Below, in pieces: positions 10,681-21,882 of a DNA stretch of 64,000 nucleotides. The notes beneath the pieces were generated by a model that was given only the letters and a program-made list of their open reading frames with translations, did no database searches and was not told the DNA's origin. Both the position numbers and the translations under genes were made by a program. Within the stretch, counting starts at the first letter, position 1, and each line of letters begins with the position of its first letter. Source of the stretch: Malania oleifera (Eukaryota > Streptophyta > Magnoliopsida > Santalales > Ximeniaceae); NCBI RefSeq assembly GCF_029873635.1, contig NC_080428.1:65689101-65753100 (forward strand), written 5' to 3'.

Positions 10681-11700
10681 ACGGCCATTCAACACCAACT
10701 AGCTCAGTGGCTTCCGGGTGTGGATCCGATTGTGCAACCGGATACCCGCGAACCCATTTACCGCAAATTGTGGCCTTCCCATTTGCAAGTTGCAAACCTT
10801 GCAAATTTAATGGGCCAATGGCTCTGTGCGAAGACACGCAATGTGTGCCCTAGGGATATCACGATGCTGAAGTTTGTAAATTTCATGTTTGAATTTTGGG
10901 GTTAAAATGGAAGATGCAATACTTCTAATATATAACTTTTAAGTCTAGCTAACAGAAAAAATAAAAGTTTCAGTTTTAAATCCTAAGATGGATCAAAAAG
11001 AAAATAAAGTGAAAATAGAGATATTTCATTCTGCTTTCCAACTCTCTCACTCTAATAGACAAAATTATATGTAAATAATACATTAAAATTGATTAAATTT
11101 CAAGACACCTCTGAATTTTTGAATATAAGTTGCACTCACTGAATTTCTCACAAATAAGAAGGCTTCCTTGTGTCATTTTTTTGTTTATATGACTGTTATG
11201 CAATGTCTAACAAATTAGTCCTCCACTCCTATACTAATTTACGCAAGGAGATGAAAACAAGCTAAATGAGATCCACATGAGATACGCTTTAATAAATTTA
11301 AATGATCCTGACATTGCATTAGGAGTATAAATTTTTAAATTTTAAGGAGAAAACTCAACAAAACTTTAAATTATATTTTATCTACGTTCATATTAATTCA
11401 AATCTAAAAATTCTTTTCCGTTAACAAAACTATCTAATCTAAAATCTTGTAATTTTTCATCTCTATCTCTCTCATACTTGCATTTTTTTTAGCAGTCATT
11501 CCGCAAATTTTTAGACAAATAAATCAAAACCGTGTCATGAACGTAATGATTCATTGTCGAAATTAGCGTGTGAGAACGATGATTTTTTACTCTCAAGATT
11601 ATGCAGGAATCATTATAAGTCCCCGTGTAACCATAAAGAGGAAAGGGAAATGGCTTATATATTTCATATTTCCCACTCAATGACCTTCTTAGCTTTGCAC

Positions 11701-11726
11701 TCACACACACACACACACACACACAA
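11701..11726. repeat. (CA)n microsatellite
   Basis: Uninterrupted CA dinucleotide run of about 12-13 units, visible directly. Confidence 0.9.
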
Positions 11727-11764
11727 AATTATAAGGTAGATAGGATCATAATTTCTGAAATGAT

Positions 11765-12420
11765 CTCAACTAACTTTTGAAAGTCGATTTTATTGTAAGA
11801 AAAAAAATTTAAAATGTATCGGAACAGACTTTCCAAAAATAGTTCCTGTCTAACCCCCCTGCACCCTACCCCAGAGGCACTCCCTTCCCGAGGTGAAAAC
11901 AAAAAACAAAAAAAAAAAAAAGTGAAAGTCATAACCAACTTTCTAAAAGTCAATTCTGCCACACATTCCTCCAGCCTCCCTGCACTCCCTTCTTGAGTCA
12001 AAACCGACTTTTCAAGTCAATTCTGACGTGTATAATAAATTTGCGTGGCTTTTTGCCACACATCGACTCCCCGCCCGCTCACTCCCTTCCATGGCCACCC
12101 TTTCCCCCACATATCCCTCTCCTCCCATCCTAGTATCTTATTTATTCTTCTTTCATCTCCTTCTCCCTCTCACTTGTCTTTCGTCCCTTCTCCTTTCTTT
12201 TTTATCTTTCTTTTTTTTCCTTTCCCCTCCACTCTCTCTCAGCACCTTCAAAGTGAATGTTTTCACTAATTTACTCTTCCAATCGACTTTCTAAAAATCG
12301 ATTTTCTCTTCACGTAATTTAAAATTGATTTTTCGATTCTCTATCTTCTAATACACAATCGACTTTTCAAAAGTTGATTTTGGTTAAAATCGACTTTTCA
12401 AAAGTTGGTTCATTCCATAA
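11765..12420. repeat. Cluster of imperfect palindromes, AATCGACTTTTCAAAAGTCGA-like
   Basis: Related motifs occur at about 11769-11792, 11829-11851, 11936-11957, 12002-12027, 12280-12303, 12322-12337, 12356-12381 and 12389-12412. Each is built from CGACTTT..AAAGT(C/T)GATTTT halves that are near inverted copies. The two last copies are almost identical and adjacent. Unit spacing is irregular, so this is not a simple satellite. Confidence 0.6.
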
Positions 12421-12838
12421 ATATGATATTATCTTCCCTATAATTTTGTTTTTTTTTTCTTTTTTCTAAAATATTTTCGAAAAAAAAAAACCTCCTCTTT
12501 TGATCTTTTTCCCCGTGTCAATTCAATACATGCAGATGCAGATGCTGTGAAGTGTAAGCCACGCACATTCACAAAAATTCTTTCATAGGCCAAAGCAATA
12601 TCCGTTTGATCTTTGTCGGAGCCTAAAATCACCAATGGCCGAGTGGGAGTGGTCTTACTCCCAATCACGCGGCTGCTGCATCGACTGCACAATCGTTCAA
12701 TCGCAGCATAACCACACCCCAATGTTCCCAGTAGAAGTTATTTTCCAAATCCAAAATATCTCCTTGTTGCTGAGACTGTCACAGTAGCCAGGGACAGTGA
12801 GCCATATCCATGCCTCGAGCTACCACCAATCCCAAGAA

Positions 12839-14743
12839 ATGGATGGCGCGGAGGCTCCAGAAGGCTTCGACGACTGGGAACAGCTGCAGTCCCTCAATAC
12901 CCAATTCCCTTCTTCACCGTCCCAATCGACAGAATGGGAAAGGCTGGTGATCAGAGAGGACTACCTCTTCTCCGATTGCTCCGCCTTTCCTCCGAGCCAG
13001 CACGAAGGCCTTGGAGTCCCTTCGGAAAATTTTCAAGCCCCAGAACAACTAATTTCGCCGTCGCCGGCGGCTGCGGCTTCTGATTTGCTATCTGCGTCGG
13101 GCGGGGGGCGGCGCGGCGAAATTATGAGGTCCTTCCTGAGGTTGCATTTGGAATTGCTGAGCTCCCGGGTACATCGCATGGCTTCCGCTGTACGTTATTA
13201 TGCGGCAGGCAGAGAGGGTCGATGGTCGGTCGGGATGGCCGCCGCCGGAGCGGCGGCGGCGCTATTGCTGACGTTGTTGTGCTCGAAAGTACGGCGGCGG
13301 CGGCGTCGGAGGTTACAGCGTGAGGCCTGGGATCGATTGATGCTTCTTGTTAGAGAAAAAGATGAGGTTCGTTTGATAATCCATCATAGTTTGTTCCGTA
13401 TTTTTCTTTTAACAATTGATTTGGATTGTTTTTAGAATTCAGCTGCGATTAGATGTTTGTGGTTTCCTATTCTGATTGATGGAGCATCTTGTTTTCTAGA
13501 ACAACTAGGATTGGATTGTACGTGTTTGTGGAAATGCCTATTAGATGAGAAACCATGTTATGGATATTGTGCACTTGGTAATATAGGTTTGATTCATTTG
13601 GTTACCTAAATTTTAAATTGTGATGCTTTGAGCTTAAATTTTTATATGCTAACTAAGGTTTGTTCAAGTTCTTGACTGTTATAATTTTAAACTTCAAATT
13701 TTAAAATTTTAGAGTAAAGTACAATTCAATTAAATTCCAAATACTTCTATTTGTGTAATTTGTCATTAGGATTTGTTAACAATACACTTCTATGTTTGGT
13801 GAGATCTTGGATTTGAAGTTGTAATAGATTTGGATAAGATATAATACAAAATTGTATTACAATTTATCCAAATAAAAAGTGTGAAGTTTCCATATTTGGA
13901 AGTATGAATTTTAGACCTAAGATATAGATTTGAGTGGATTTGGACAAATTTTAATACAATTTTATATTACATTTTATCCAAATTTAATATAAAATTCAAA
14001 TTCAAATCCTGTCCAAACATAGGATTAAAATATTCTTATATATAATTCAATAGTTAATATTTAATATGCTGATTTTCAATATATTATTACATAAAAAACA
14101 AGCGCAGAGTGAGAAAAAAAAAATATATAAAAGTAACTAGACCCACGTAACATAAATAAAAAAATAAAACAGGATTTAGTAAAGGGTATATAAATTATAG
14201 TTGATGATTGGTGTACAAGACATGAAAAAGTCTTAATTTTTGACATATACTTGGCCCATTTTTTATATTTTTGAATATCCACTCAGTAAATAGTAAAATT
14301 CTTAAAAGAGTCTACACAACTGTTAAATTGCTAAAGTTTCATTAGTCGATTTTAATTCTTCTACAAGGTTGTGTTTCGGGTTAAGAAGACTTTGAAATGA
14401 CAAAAAGTGATTTTCCCTACATTGACTTGTGAATATTTCTTTAAAGCAGTGATGTGGACGAATGCCTTACAAAATCATTTTACCTATCATCTTTTTCTCT
14501 TCCTTTTTCTTCTATTGACCTTTTCCTCTTGTGATCTTTGAAATGTGATGAAACCATATCTTCTCTCTCTCTCCTTTCTTTTTCCTCTTTCAACTGATCT
14601 TTATCTTCGTACAATTTGTAATTGTTACTCATTGCACAATCCATGCTTATTTGCAGAAAATCAGCCAGCTTATGCTCCAAGTAGCCCAAATGAGTGAAAT
14701 TTTATCAGCACGCCGCAAGGTTCCAGTATTTCGACTTAATTGA
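12839..14743 (+). CDS. Unrecognised plant single-pass membrane protein, two exons, 204 residues
   Basis: Exon 1 is 12839-13366 and exon 2 is 14657-14743, joined in phase 0 (GATGAG|GTTCGT donor, TTTGCAG|AAAATC acceptor). I chose the ATG at 12839 (context AAGAAATGGATG); the open frame runs further upstream but has no ATG there. The N-terminus is acidic with a DDWEQLQS motif, and a Ser/Pro-rich stretch follows. A membrane helix lies at about residues 138-154 (MAAAGAAAALLLTLL), followed by SKV and a run of eight arginines interrupted by nothing else. The C-terminus is a predicted coiled coil (REAWDRLMLLVREKDEKISQLMLQVAQMSEIL) ending ARRKVPVFRLN. The Arg-rich flank suggests a cytosolic C-terminus. 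I do not recognise the family, and the function is unknown. The intron contains a MITE-like element. Confidence 0.75.
13367..14656 (+). other. Intron of the 12839 gene
   Basis: A 1290-bp intron begins with GTTCGT and ends with TTTGCAG. It holds the MITE-like element at 13790-14022 and otherwise AT-rich sequence. An in-frame read-through of exon 1 would stop at 13435, so retention would give a truncated protein. Confidence 0.7.
13790..14022. mobile_element. MITE-like element in the intron
   Basis: A 233-bp AT-rich segment starts CTATGTTTGG and ends CCAAACATAG, a perfect 10-bp terminal inverted repeat that extends imperfectly to GGATTTGAA / TTCAAATCC. It also contains an inner inverted repeat (TTTGGATAAG...TTATCCAAA, 13831-13885). 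No convincing target duplication is visible, so the superfamily is open. Confidence 0.55.
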
Positions 14744-14772
14744 TTAGTACTTGATTAGCCATACTTCTGTTA

Positions 14773-14780
<8 letters not shown>

Positions 14781-14812
<32 letters not shown>

Positions 14813-14815
14813 TTC
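14781..14815. repeat. (CT)n microsatellite
   Basis: CT dinucleotide run interrupted by TTT near its end, seen directly. Confidence 0.85.
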
Positions 14816-16946
14816 TCCCCTACATATGTCGCATTAGCTTACAAATTCTCAACAAATTTAGGCATATGTTTGTATTGATCATTTCATAGATTAAATTGGT
14901 GACTGCACTTGTATTAGTCATCATGTTTTCATGTAGTATTCACTATTCAGAATGTATTCTATGGTATGACAATGTGGCATAGGTCAACAACTAAATTCAC
15001 AATTCTATTCTTTCATTTCATTATGTTGTGGCGATATAGTTAGACCTGGTTTGCTCGTCATTTGATCTGCAAAGAATACACACTTGCCATCACATCAATA
15101 CGAAAGAGAATGCAAATTGGACATTAAAAAGTAAAACATGTTGCTTAGAAGTTCCCCAAACAAATACTCGGTTTGCATGTCTAATCTTGCTTGTATCCTA
15201 GCATGCAGCCCTGCGACATTCCTCGGCAGCCATTTGGGAAAAACTCAAAACTCTACATGGTTAGTTGCCAACAACACATGTTATTCATGAGGTGTGGCAC
15301 TACTAATGAAAATCTTTTGCGAAATGATCAAAGAGGTTTTCGACCTATCATACATAAGTTTTGTTGGCTTATCCATGCATGGTCCATTGAATAAAATTAA
15401 TCAAACCTAAGCCCAACATCACCTATAAATTTGGTGTGGGTTCATACCATAGTTAAGCCTGGTTAATATTGTCAACACATTAAACCCATTCGTTGTACCG
15501 TTAGATTGGTTATATCATCTAAAATTGCAAACACATCAAGACTTTCATATAGGTCAGGTTTGGGCTTGGGCTTGCTCATTGCCATTAAATTTCCAATTCA
15601 CACCTCTATATTTTAGGTTTTTTTAAATACAAAATTCCAATGTAAAGAAGAATGAGTTTGGCTTGTTTGATCCCATGAAGCCTTTGCGTATTGATAGGAG
15701 TTCGTTATAAGTTTTAGGTAGACCTTTATTGAAGCTCTCGAGTCTCTAGTAGGGGTATCTAAAGCATTAGGAGTAATAATAATTGTGTCAATTCATTGCC
15801 TACATAGTCTCTTTTTCTTTTAATTTTTATCTTCAAGCCTTTTCTCATTTATTGAATTCTAAATTCAACAATTGAGTACCAAAATTTGAGAGGCATTGCA
15901 AGTTTATTCTCCTTCAAAGGTTACAATCATCAATAAGATAGAAGAAAAGAACTTTGCCACAACAGCACCTCTAAATCATTACCTATATATGCTTATATAT
16001 GTTTGTTACATAAATCTACTAAATATGCTTGTCTTCAAATTAAAATCAACTAAAACTTATTAACAGCTCAAGCTTGGTCATTACTGTTGTGAACAAGCAT
16101 TGCAAAGCTTAGTTTAAGCTCAATCAAGCTCAAGGTTAAAAATTTAATGAACAAATGGATATAGTGGCTTGATTCGACTGAGCTCATGTGCAACCCTAGC
16201 ACAATGTCAATCTTGTTGAAGCAGTCATTGCTTTCATGTCCAAGCTTATAGTTTTAACATTTTTCATGATTAACTAGTAGGCATCATACTAGTCTATAGC
16301 ATTTTTTCCTCTTATCCTTAAGGATCTGTTTTGAACTAAGAAAATATTTTTAAAATATACATAAGATTTTATTTTTTAATGTGTGGCTATCAAAAAATGG
16401 TGAGAAAATTTTAAAAATATACCAAATAAATAAATAAATAATTTTAATTTTATACATCATTAATCTTTGATATTCTTTAATTTTTAATCATAATCCAACA
16501 AATTTTCATTTAGCATTTTCTATAAACAAAAAAATATAATAAAAAATAGTTTTCTTTCTTATTTTCTTTTGAAAATCTGTCAGCAAGTTGGGGGGTAGAA
16601 CTATATAACTGGGAACAGGGAATGGTAGCTCCTGAATACGTTGACCGTCCTTGCTGATTTCACAGAATAGCAGCAACAAGAGTCTCCCAGCCGTGATGCC
16701 CAAATATTGCACTGTACTTTCTCTGGCAAGTAGGTCCATGCAACAACCCTCGTTGAAAATTTCAATCTCCAAGCTGTCTTTGGACTCTTATTAGTCATCA
16801 CACAATCAAGTAGGTCATCCAAGCAAAAGATGCTATCTTAAAAATTGTTCATCCGCAGCTACAGCAGGGAGTGCACAACTAACTAATAGAGCATCTGAGA
16901 ACCAAAGCATCAAAAACTACCATTTCTAACCCCAGCTCGACTTTAT

Positions 16947-16983
<37 letters not shown>
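16947..16983. repeat. (GA)n microsatellite
   Basis: GA dinucleotide run with one AAA interruption, seen directly. Confidence 0.85.
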
Positions 16984-16988
<5 letters not shown>

Positions 16989-18070
16989 CCCAATAGAGTT
17001 AGAGTTGGGTAACTGAAATGGAAAATCCAGACGTGTCAAGATATCAATTTACAAGCATAGAATCCACCAAAAGGGTAATTCAGCAAGACAACAAAGAGCA
17101 AAAAGACCAGGGCACAAATGTTGATAAATAGCAGTGAAGCTGGAAAACATGTAACAAAGAAATGACTTCAATAGTATATTCAAGAACACAGCCAGGAAAA
17201 AAGTTGTATGAAAAAAAGCAAGCATGCAAAGAGAGCCAGATTATTATCAACAAATAATGCAGCTTTGGAAAGTCAAACCTAGGTAACTTAAGCATGCAAA
17301 GAAATATGAAATCTCACACTTCATTTGAAGCTGAAAAATTCTTTGGCTGCACTAGAAAGAGTAATAATCTTCCAGAAGTAAAATTTCAATGAGAACCACC
17401 AAACCGCATGAATCTAAGCCAAATAAACCAAAGCTCATTGCACCCAATCAATCTGATCTAGAGAACTTTCACAAAGCTGGTAAATAGACAGTTCCAGTAA
17501 AAGCAGCAAGAAGGACTCATTAAGATTATGTCCATTTAACTACAACCATAGTTGTATAACCCTGCATTAAAGTTATTACAGGGGGTTACTGCAAACTCGT
17601 ATTGAAACGCGGGGGGGTAATATGCATGGCCAGGCTTTATCGAGCAGGCATTTGGAATAGTAGAAACAATCTAGAGGATTTTTATTTCAAGTAACAAAAC
17701 AGGAGATTTACAAGAACCAACACACCAATCACCATATAATCAACAAAATCAACTGTCCATGGTGCATGAATAAAATATATTGAGAAAGCAAAGGAAACAG
17801 CAAGAAATGAGTCCCAAGTGAAGAAGGCATGTCCATTTAACAATTGAAGTATTAATTCTAAATTATACAAGCGCAAATGAATTGTAAATAAGCAATAAGA
17901 CAAAGACCTCCACTTTTGTGTGCACTCAAATTTCATGAGCAGTTTTACAAGGGCAAAGCAAAAGAAGAAAGCTGCTGTCTCAGAAACGTGATTCTATTGA
18001 AATGAGCATCATATGACAAAAGTACAATGCATTGCCTTCAAAATATCAAACAACAAAAAGAATGGGTTAC

Positions 18071-19414
18071 TCATGATTTTGATCCACTGCTCCCTAGCGC
18101 TGGACGTCGAATGTCAAACTGGTCTACAAATTCCAAAGGAGTGGTTGTCTCATTCCTGACCCTCTTGATCTTAGGACTCAACAAGCCCCTATGCCTAAAC
18201 CCATATAACTTAAGCACCTGGTTATCTGCAAAATTGAATGCTCTCTCCATGCTGCTCAAACACCTCTCAACCGGATAATCGCCATAGCTCCCGCAAGGCT
18301 TGCAACCCACAAAATGGGTCACAAATGGCCACCTCTCATCGCCCAACCCCGGATGATACTTCTCAATCATTTCCTCATATCGGTCCACCAATCCTGCCCA
18401 GTATCCATGCAAATAGTATGAATTCTCCAAGAAAACCTTATCCATCCACTCATCCTTCCTGGAAAGCAACAAGTAGATCAACGCAGACTGATCATCGGCC
18501 TCAAATGCTGGCCTCCCCTTCAAATAAGCTGTTAAAACCCTGCCAGCTTCGTCCCTAATCGGTCCCTTAGGACCCATGGGAGCCCAAGCATCAAGCAAGT
18601 CCAATGACCACTGGCAATTGCGGAACAGAAAACTACCGGTGTTCAAAGCAATCCAAGATTTCTGATTGAACATCAAATCAGGATAACCATGAACAACCAA
18701 ATTGTATCCATCATACTTGGAGAGTGGAATCTCGAACACCATGTCCGTAAACATGGCATCACTATCCATCCACCAGATCCATTCCACCTCCGGGTGGCTC
18801 AGCATCAGCCGCCTAATCAGCGGCAGCTTCGCCCAGTACCCGGCAAGCTCCTTATCCAAATGAGCCATGTTATAGACAATCTCAATGCCATGAATTCTAC
18901 AGTAATCAATCTTGTTCTTAATAGACTTCAAAAGATAGTGATCCCCAATAGGGTTATCGCATGGATTTGGAGGAGACCCACTCACCAGCAGGATGCGAGC
19001 TTTGTCGTTGACGAAATTGGGGAAATCGGGGTTACTAGCAAGCCAGCGCTTGCGCTGGTCGTCCCAATCGGAGATTTTGGGGCCGAGAGTGTACGTGACA
19101 TTGGGGTTGATGGAATCCATGGGATCGTCGGGGTCGGAAGGGTCGCCGTCGGACCGGATCTCGGCGATGAGGCGGTTGGTCTCTTCGATGAGGTTCTGGT
19201 TGACGGCGTCGGCGTCGGAGGCAGTGAGGTTGCCGACGCCGATGGTGCCGCGGAGGACGAGGATGGTGACGAAACCACAGAGGATGGTGATCTTGATGTT
19301 GTTGAAGGTCTTATGGATCTGGCGGCCGCGAGGGAGACCGGCAAGCCCGCGGCCTCTGGTGGTGGTGGGGAGTGCTCCGGCTCGCTTGGCTGCCGCGGCG
19401 CCGTCCTGGCCCAT
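18071..19414 (-). CDS. XXT5: Xyloglucan 6-xylosyltransferase (GT34), XXT5-type, complete and intronless
   Basis: 447 residues from the minus-strand ATG at 19414 (MGQDG, as in XXT5). The frame extends 25 codons further upstream to another ATG, but the family start and length (about 457 residues in Arabidopsis XXT5) favour MGQDG. It is a type II Golgi protein: a short basic N-terminus, the membrane anchor KITILCGFVTILVLRGTIGV (about residues 37-56), a stem, then the GT34 domain. Visible motifs are ILLVSGSPPNPCDNPIGDHY, IVYNMAHLDKELAGYWAKLP and the metal-binding DSD in EWIWWMDSDAMF. Also seen are the acceptor-region block WAPMGPKGPIRDEAG, FEADDQSALIYLLL and the Cys-containing end THFVGCKPCGSYGDYPVERC. 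The enzyme family adds alpha-1,6-xylose from UDP-xylose to the glucan backbone of xyloglucan. Assignment to XXT5 rather than XXT3/4 rests on remembered N-terminal similarity. Confidence 0.9.
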   Translation of the reverse strand: MGQDGAAAAKRAGALPTTTRGRGLAGLPRGRQIHKTFNNIKITILCGFVTILVLRGTIGVGNLTASDADAVNQNLIEETNRLIAEIRSDGDPSDPDDPMDSINPNVTYTLGPKISDWDDQRKRWLASNPDFPNFVNDKARILLVSGSPPNPCDNPIGDHYLLKSIKNKIDYCRIHGIEIVYNMAHLDKELAGYWAKLPLIRRLMLSHPEVEWIWWMDSDAMFTDMVFEIPLSKYDGYNLVVHGYPDLMFNQKSWIALNTGSFLFRNCQWSLDLLDAWAPMGPKGPIRDEAGRVLTAYLKGRPAFEADDQSALIYLLLSRKDEWMDKVFLENSYYLHGYWAGLVDRYEEMIEKYHPGLGDERWPFVTHFVGCKPCGSYGDYPVERCLSSMERAFNFADNQVLKLYGFRHRGLLSPKIKRVRNETTTPLEFVDQFDIRRPALGSSGSKS

Positions 19415-19700
19415 GGTGGAACGTGCGTGGGAGGGAGTGGAATTGGGCGGTGAATTGGGATCGGAGCAGAGGATCAGTGATTGTTGCAATGGCAGAGCAT
19501 GAGGGAGATTGGGATTTGGATGTGTTGCTGCTGAAAACGGTAGTCAAATGGGCGTGTTGAGAAAACGTGTTTGGCTGTTCGTGCGCGGACTTGGCTGGAG
19601 GAAACTACAGTTGAGCAGAGCACCGACTCTGCTGTTGTTTGCTGTTATTATATATATATATATATATGGAATCTTTTTTAGTCTCTATATTTTTAATTAC
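19415..19700 (-). promoter_or_regulatory. 5' UTR/promoter region of the XXT5-type gene
   Basis: Mixed-composition sequence upstream of the minus-strand start, ending at an (AT)n run (19650-19668). No single TATA box can be chosen because of that run. Confidence 0.4.
19650..19668. repeat. (AT)n microsatellite
   Basis: Short uninterrupted AT dinucleotide run. Confidence 0.8.
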
Positions 19701-19799
19701 TACAATTAAAAGTGGGAGTTTTTCCGATTTTATCTTTAATTTTAAATAATATATTAAATAAAACCTTATTAGGAAAAATATTTTTCAAAATGATGCTCA

Positions 19800-19970
19800 C
19801 ATAATCTCGTTCCTTGATCCACCGAAATTTAAAGGACCATGCAAATCGGATGTTGACACGTGTCAAGACAAATCTCGTTTGACCAAATAGTAAGATTTAT
19901 CTAGGAAATGAAACAGTCGACCGATGTGTGACGCGTGACAAATCTCGCTGCTTGATCTAGCGAGATTTGC
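19800..19970. repeat. Series of hairpin motifs (AAATCTCG...CGAGATTT)
   Basis: The best hairpin is CAAATCTCGCT (19939-19949) and AGCGAGATTTG (19959-19969), a perfect 11-bp stem with a 9-nt loop. Diverged versions lie at 19803-19831 (AATCTCGTTCCTTGATCCAC...GAAATTT) and about 19871-19900. Between them is the palindrome GACACGTGTC (19855-19864), which contains a G-box core. Confidence 0.6.
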
Positions 19971-21430
19971 CTTGACTGTCTTCAACTCCTCCTTTTTCTT
20001 TCGCTTCACTCGTGAACACATGGTGCAGAGAGAGCAGAGATTCTGGCAGGGAGAAGGACAGCAGCAGCAGAAGGCTAGTAGGTGGTCGTTGGTCATGGCA
20101 ATTGACCATTCGAGCTCGAGTAAGCTATAAAATATGAGAAATGAGATATGTTTTTCTTACCTAAAATCTTTTTTATTTTCATTGATTCTTCTTATTAATT
20201 TGCAGTGCCTATTGAAGACTTGTTATTATTGATTCATAATTTACTATTTTACTTTCAATTTGTTATTTGGAAGCTTCATTTGGAACTCCCATTTGAGGTA
20301 AGACTTTTATTTCATTATTTGTATTATATTAAATTAAAATTATTATAGATTGATTTATTACATATTGTTGATAATAAGCAATATAAAAATTTTTTTTAAC
20401 TTGTGTAAAAATTTAAAATTATTTTTAACTTATAATAAGCAATATAAGAATTTTTCGAAACTTCCCTTTTGTAATTTGCCCTTCTTGTTCTAGTAGCAAG
20501 CATTCTGTGATGATGATTTATGTAACTTGTGATGATGAATTCTGTAACTTGTTCCCGTAGCAAGCATTCTGTGATGATTTCTGTGTAACTTCTATGTTTG
20601 CTCATGTTGATTGATATGCTTGTGTTTTGGATTGGGGATGACCATGGATGATTTCTTGATATGTTTTTCAAATAATAAAATTGAAAATATGAGAAAATTA
20701 AGTTGACTTTTCTTAAATTGATTGGATGTGAAGTTGAGATCGATTAATACTAAATAGTGGTGACATAGTAGAGGAATTATAATTATTAGCATGAAACAAC
20801 AATATAAAAATTAAAAATATTTTGTATAGTTTAGCATAATTATTACATAATTTGCATTCCATAATTTGCATTCAATCAAGCAGAGTCGTAAGCATAAATC
20901 TATAACGAATATATATATATATATAAACCTAGTTGCTCTTAATAAATTTAAATAAAAAATGAATAATTATTTGAAAAACTAATTCTTAAATAAATTGACT
21001 AATAAATATTAGTTAATAATTTTAAACAAGTATACTTATACATGTATATAAATATACATATGCAAACTCATATTCACATGCACATATATGTATTGTTGTT
21101 AATTAGAAAGTAATAACAAAAATTAATAACGAATATACAGTTAAATACTGTGTGAGCATGATTAATTTGGAACGTCAACTGCTTCATTGATGCAATATTG
21201 TGAAAGGCATGCTGGTAGTTTATTAGGAGTGCATGCTGATTGAACTAAATGCCACTTGCATGATAATATTATGAATTGCATGCATTAGAAACTCATAAGA
21301 TATCTGATGCATGGTTTGTGATATGTAGGATGGGAAAATATTTTGTTTATAGACGGCATGCTGTCGAATTTTTTATAAAAAGGCGCAAAAAGCGTTCTTT
21401 TTTGTAAAAGTGTGTTTGCCTTAGCATGTA
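19971..21430. other. AT-rich spacer, no gene seen
   Basis: Holds a short direct duplication (GTAGCAAGCATTCTGTGATGAT-like at about 20492-20514 and 20556-20578) and an (AT)n run at 20911-20924. Open frames are low-complexity. Nothing else is recognised. Confidence 0.5.
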
Positions 21431-21734
21431 ATGTTGAACCCTTTTTCGAATATGGTATTTTAGATTAAGCCTTAATGCATTTTAAGCATGCCTTGTGACT
21501 CACTCTAAGAATGAGCAGTTCAGAAGCTATCACAAGTATAAAAGTTCAATAATGGGTAGAGTAGTTCTTTTCATATTCTTTCAACTACTTGAAAGCATAC
21601 GCTACAACCCTACCATGCTGCATCAATACACAGTCAAGTCCTTCAAAGACGCATCACTGTTGTAATGACCCGAAGAATAATGGTATTTAAACAATAAGAG
21701 AGAGGAAAATGGAAAAATATATAAAAGCGGCAGC

Positions 21735-21882
21735 AGGCTTCGTCGACGAGGGTAAGCTTCGTCGACGAGAAGATACTGAGACAATATTTGGACGACTCTG
21801 AATTTTGTCGACGAGGGGGAGAGTTCGTCAACAAGTAACCTTCTTGACCTCGTTGACGAGGTGACGTAACTCGTCGACGATG
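21735..21882. repeat. Array of TCGTCGACGAG palindromes upstream of the LTR TATA box
   Basis: At least six full or partial copies of the GTCGAC-centred palindrome (CTTCGTCGACGAGG, TTTGTCGACGAGG, CTCGTCGACGATGG and weaker ones) lie within 150 bp of the TATA-like box of the solo LTR. Confidence 0.75.

Larger units (their letters stand above)
10857..12838. promoter_or_regulatory. Shared upstream region between the head-to-head OSCA-like and 12839 genes
   Basis: About 2 kb separate the two divergent genes. It contains a (CA)n tract (11701-11726), a cluster of imperfect palindromes (11765-12420, listed separately), a pyrimidine-rich block (12060-12240) and a poly-A/T stretch (12449-12490). The last 100 bp before the plus-strand ATG are less AT-rich and are likely 5' UTR. 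No TATA box can be assigned with confidence. Confidence 0.4.
14744..18070. other. Intergenic spacer with microsatellites; no gene supported
   Basis: Contains (CT)n at 14781-14815 and (GA)n at 16947-16983. A stretch at about 15390-16200 has wording typical of non-autonomous hAT elements (GGTTTGGGCTTGGGCTTGCTC; end CTCATGTGCAACCCTAG), but its left end could not be found. An AT-rich MITE-like block lies at 16320-16570. The last few hundred bases before 18071 should be the 3' UTR of the XXT5 gene. Open frames here match nothing I know. Confidence 0.5.

Noticed and set aside
10690-10770. tRNA-like A-box wording (TAGCTCAGTGG) near 10700
   Set aside because: No matching B box (GGTTCRANNCC) at the right distance and no cloverleaf could be drawn.
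12028-12294. Pro/Ser/Leu-rich plus-strand frames
   Set aside because: Pyrimidine-rich DNA gives such frames by chance; no signal peptide-plus-domain layout holds up.
12797-12838. Upstream extension of the 12839 gene by 14 codons
   Set aside because: The extension begins at GTG, not ATG; the first ATG in frame is at 12839 and has a good context.
15390-16200. A complete hAT element in the spacer before XXT5
   Set aside because: The right-end wording (GTGCAACCCTAG) fits, but no left inverted repeat or 8-bp duplication was found.
18689-19453. Long plus-strand open frame (254 codons) opposite the XXT5-type gene
   Set aside because: It lies antisense to a clear GT34 coding sequence and its composition (Val/Asp/Gly-rich) is what a GC-rich antisense frame gives.
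19415-19489. Longer XXT5 start (25 extra codons)
   Set aside because: The MGQDG start matches the family N-terminus; the extra residues resemble translated 5' UTR.
21735-21882. Repeated palindromes as a CRISPR-like array
   Set aside because: Spacing is irregular, no equal-length spacers exist, and the block lies in a plant LTR.
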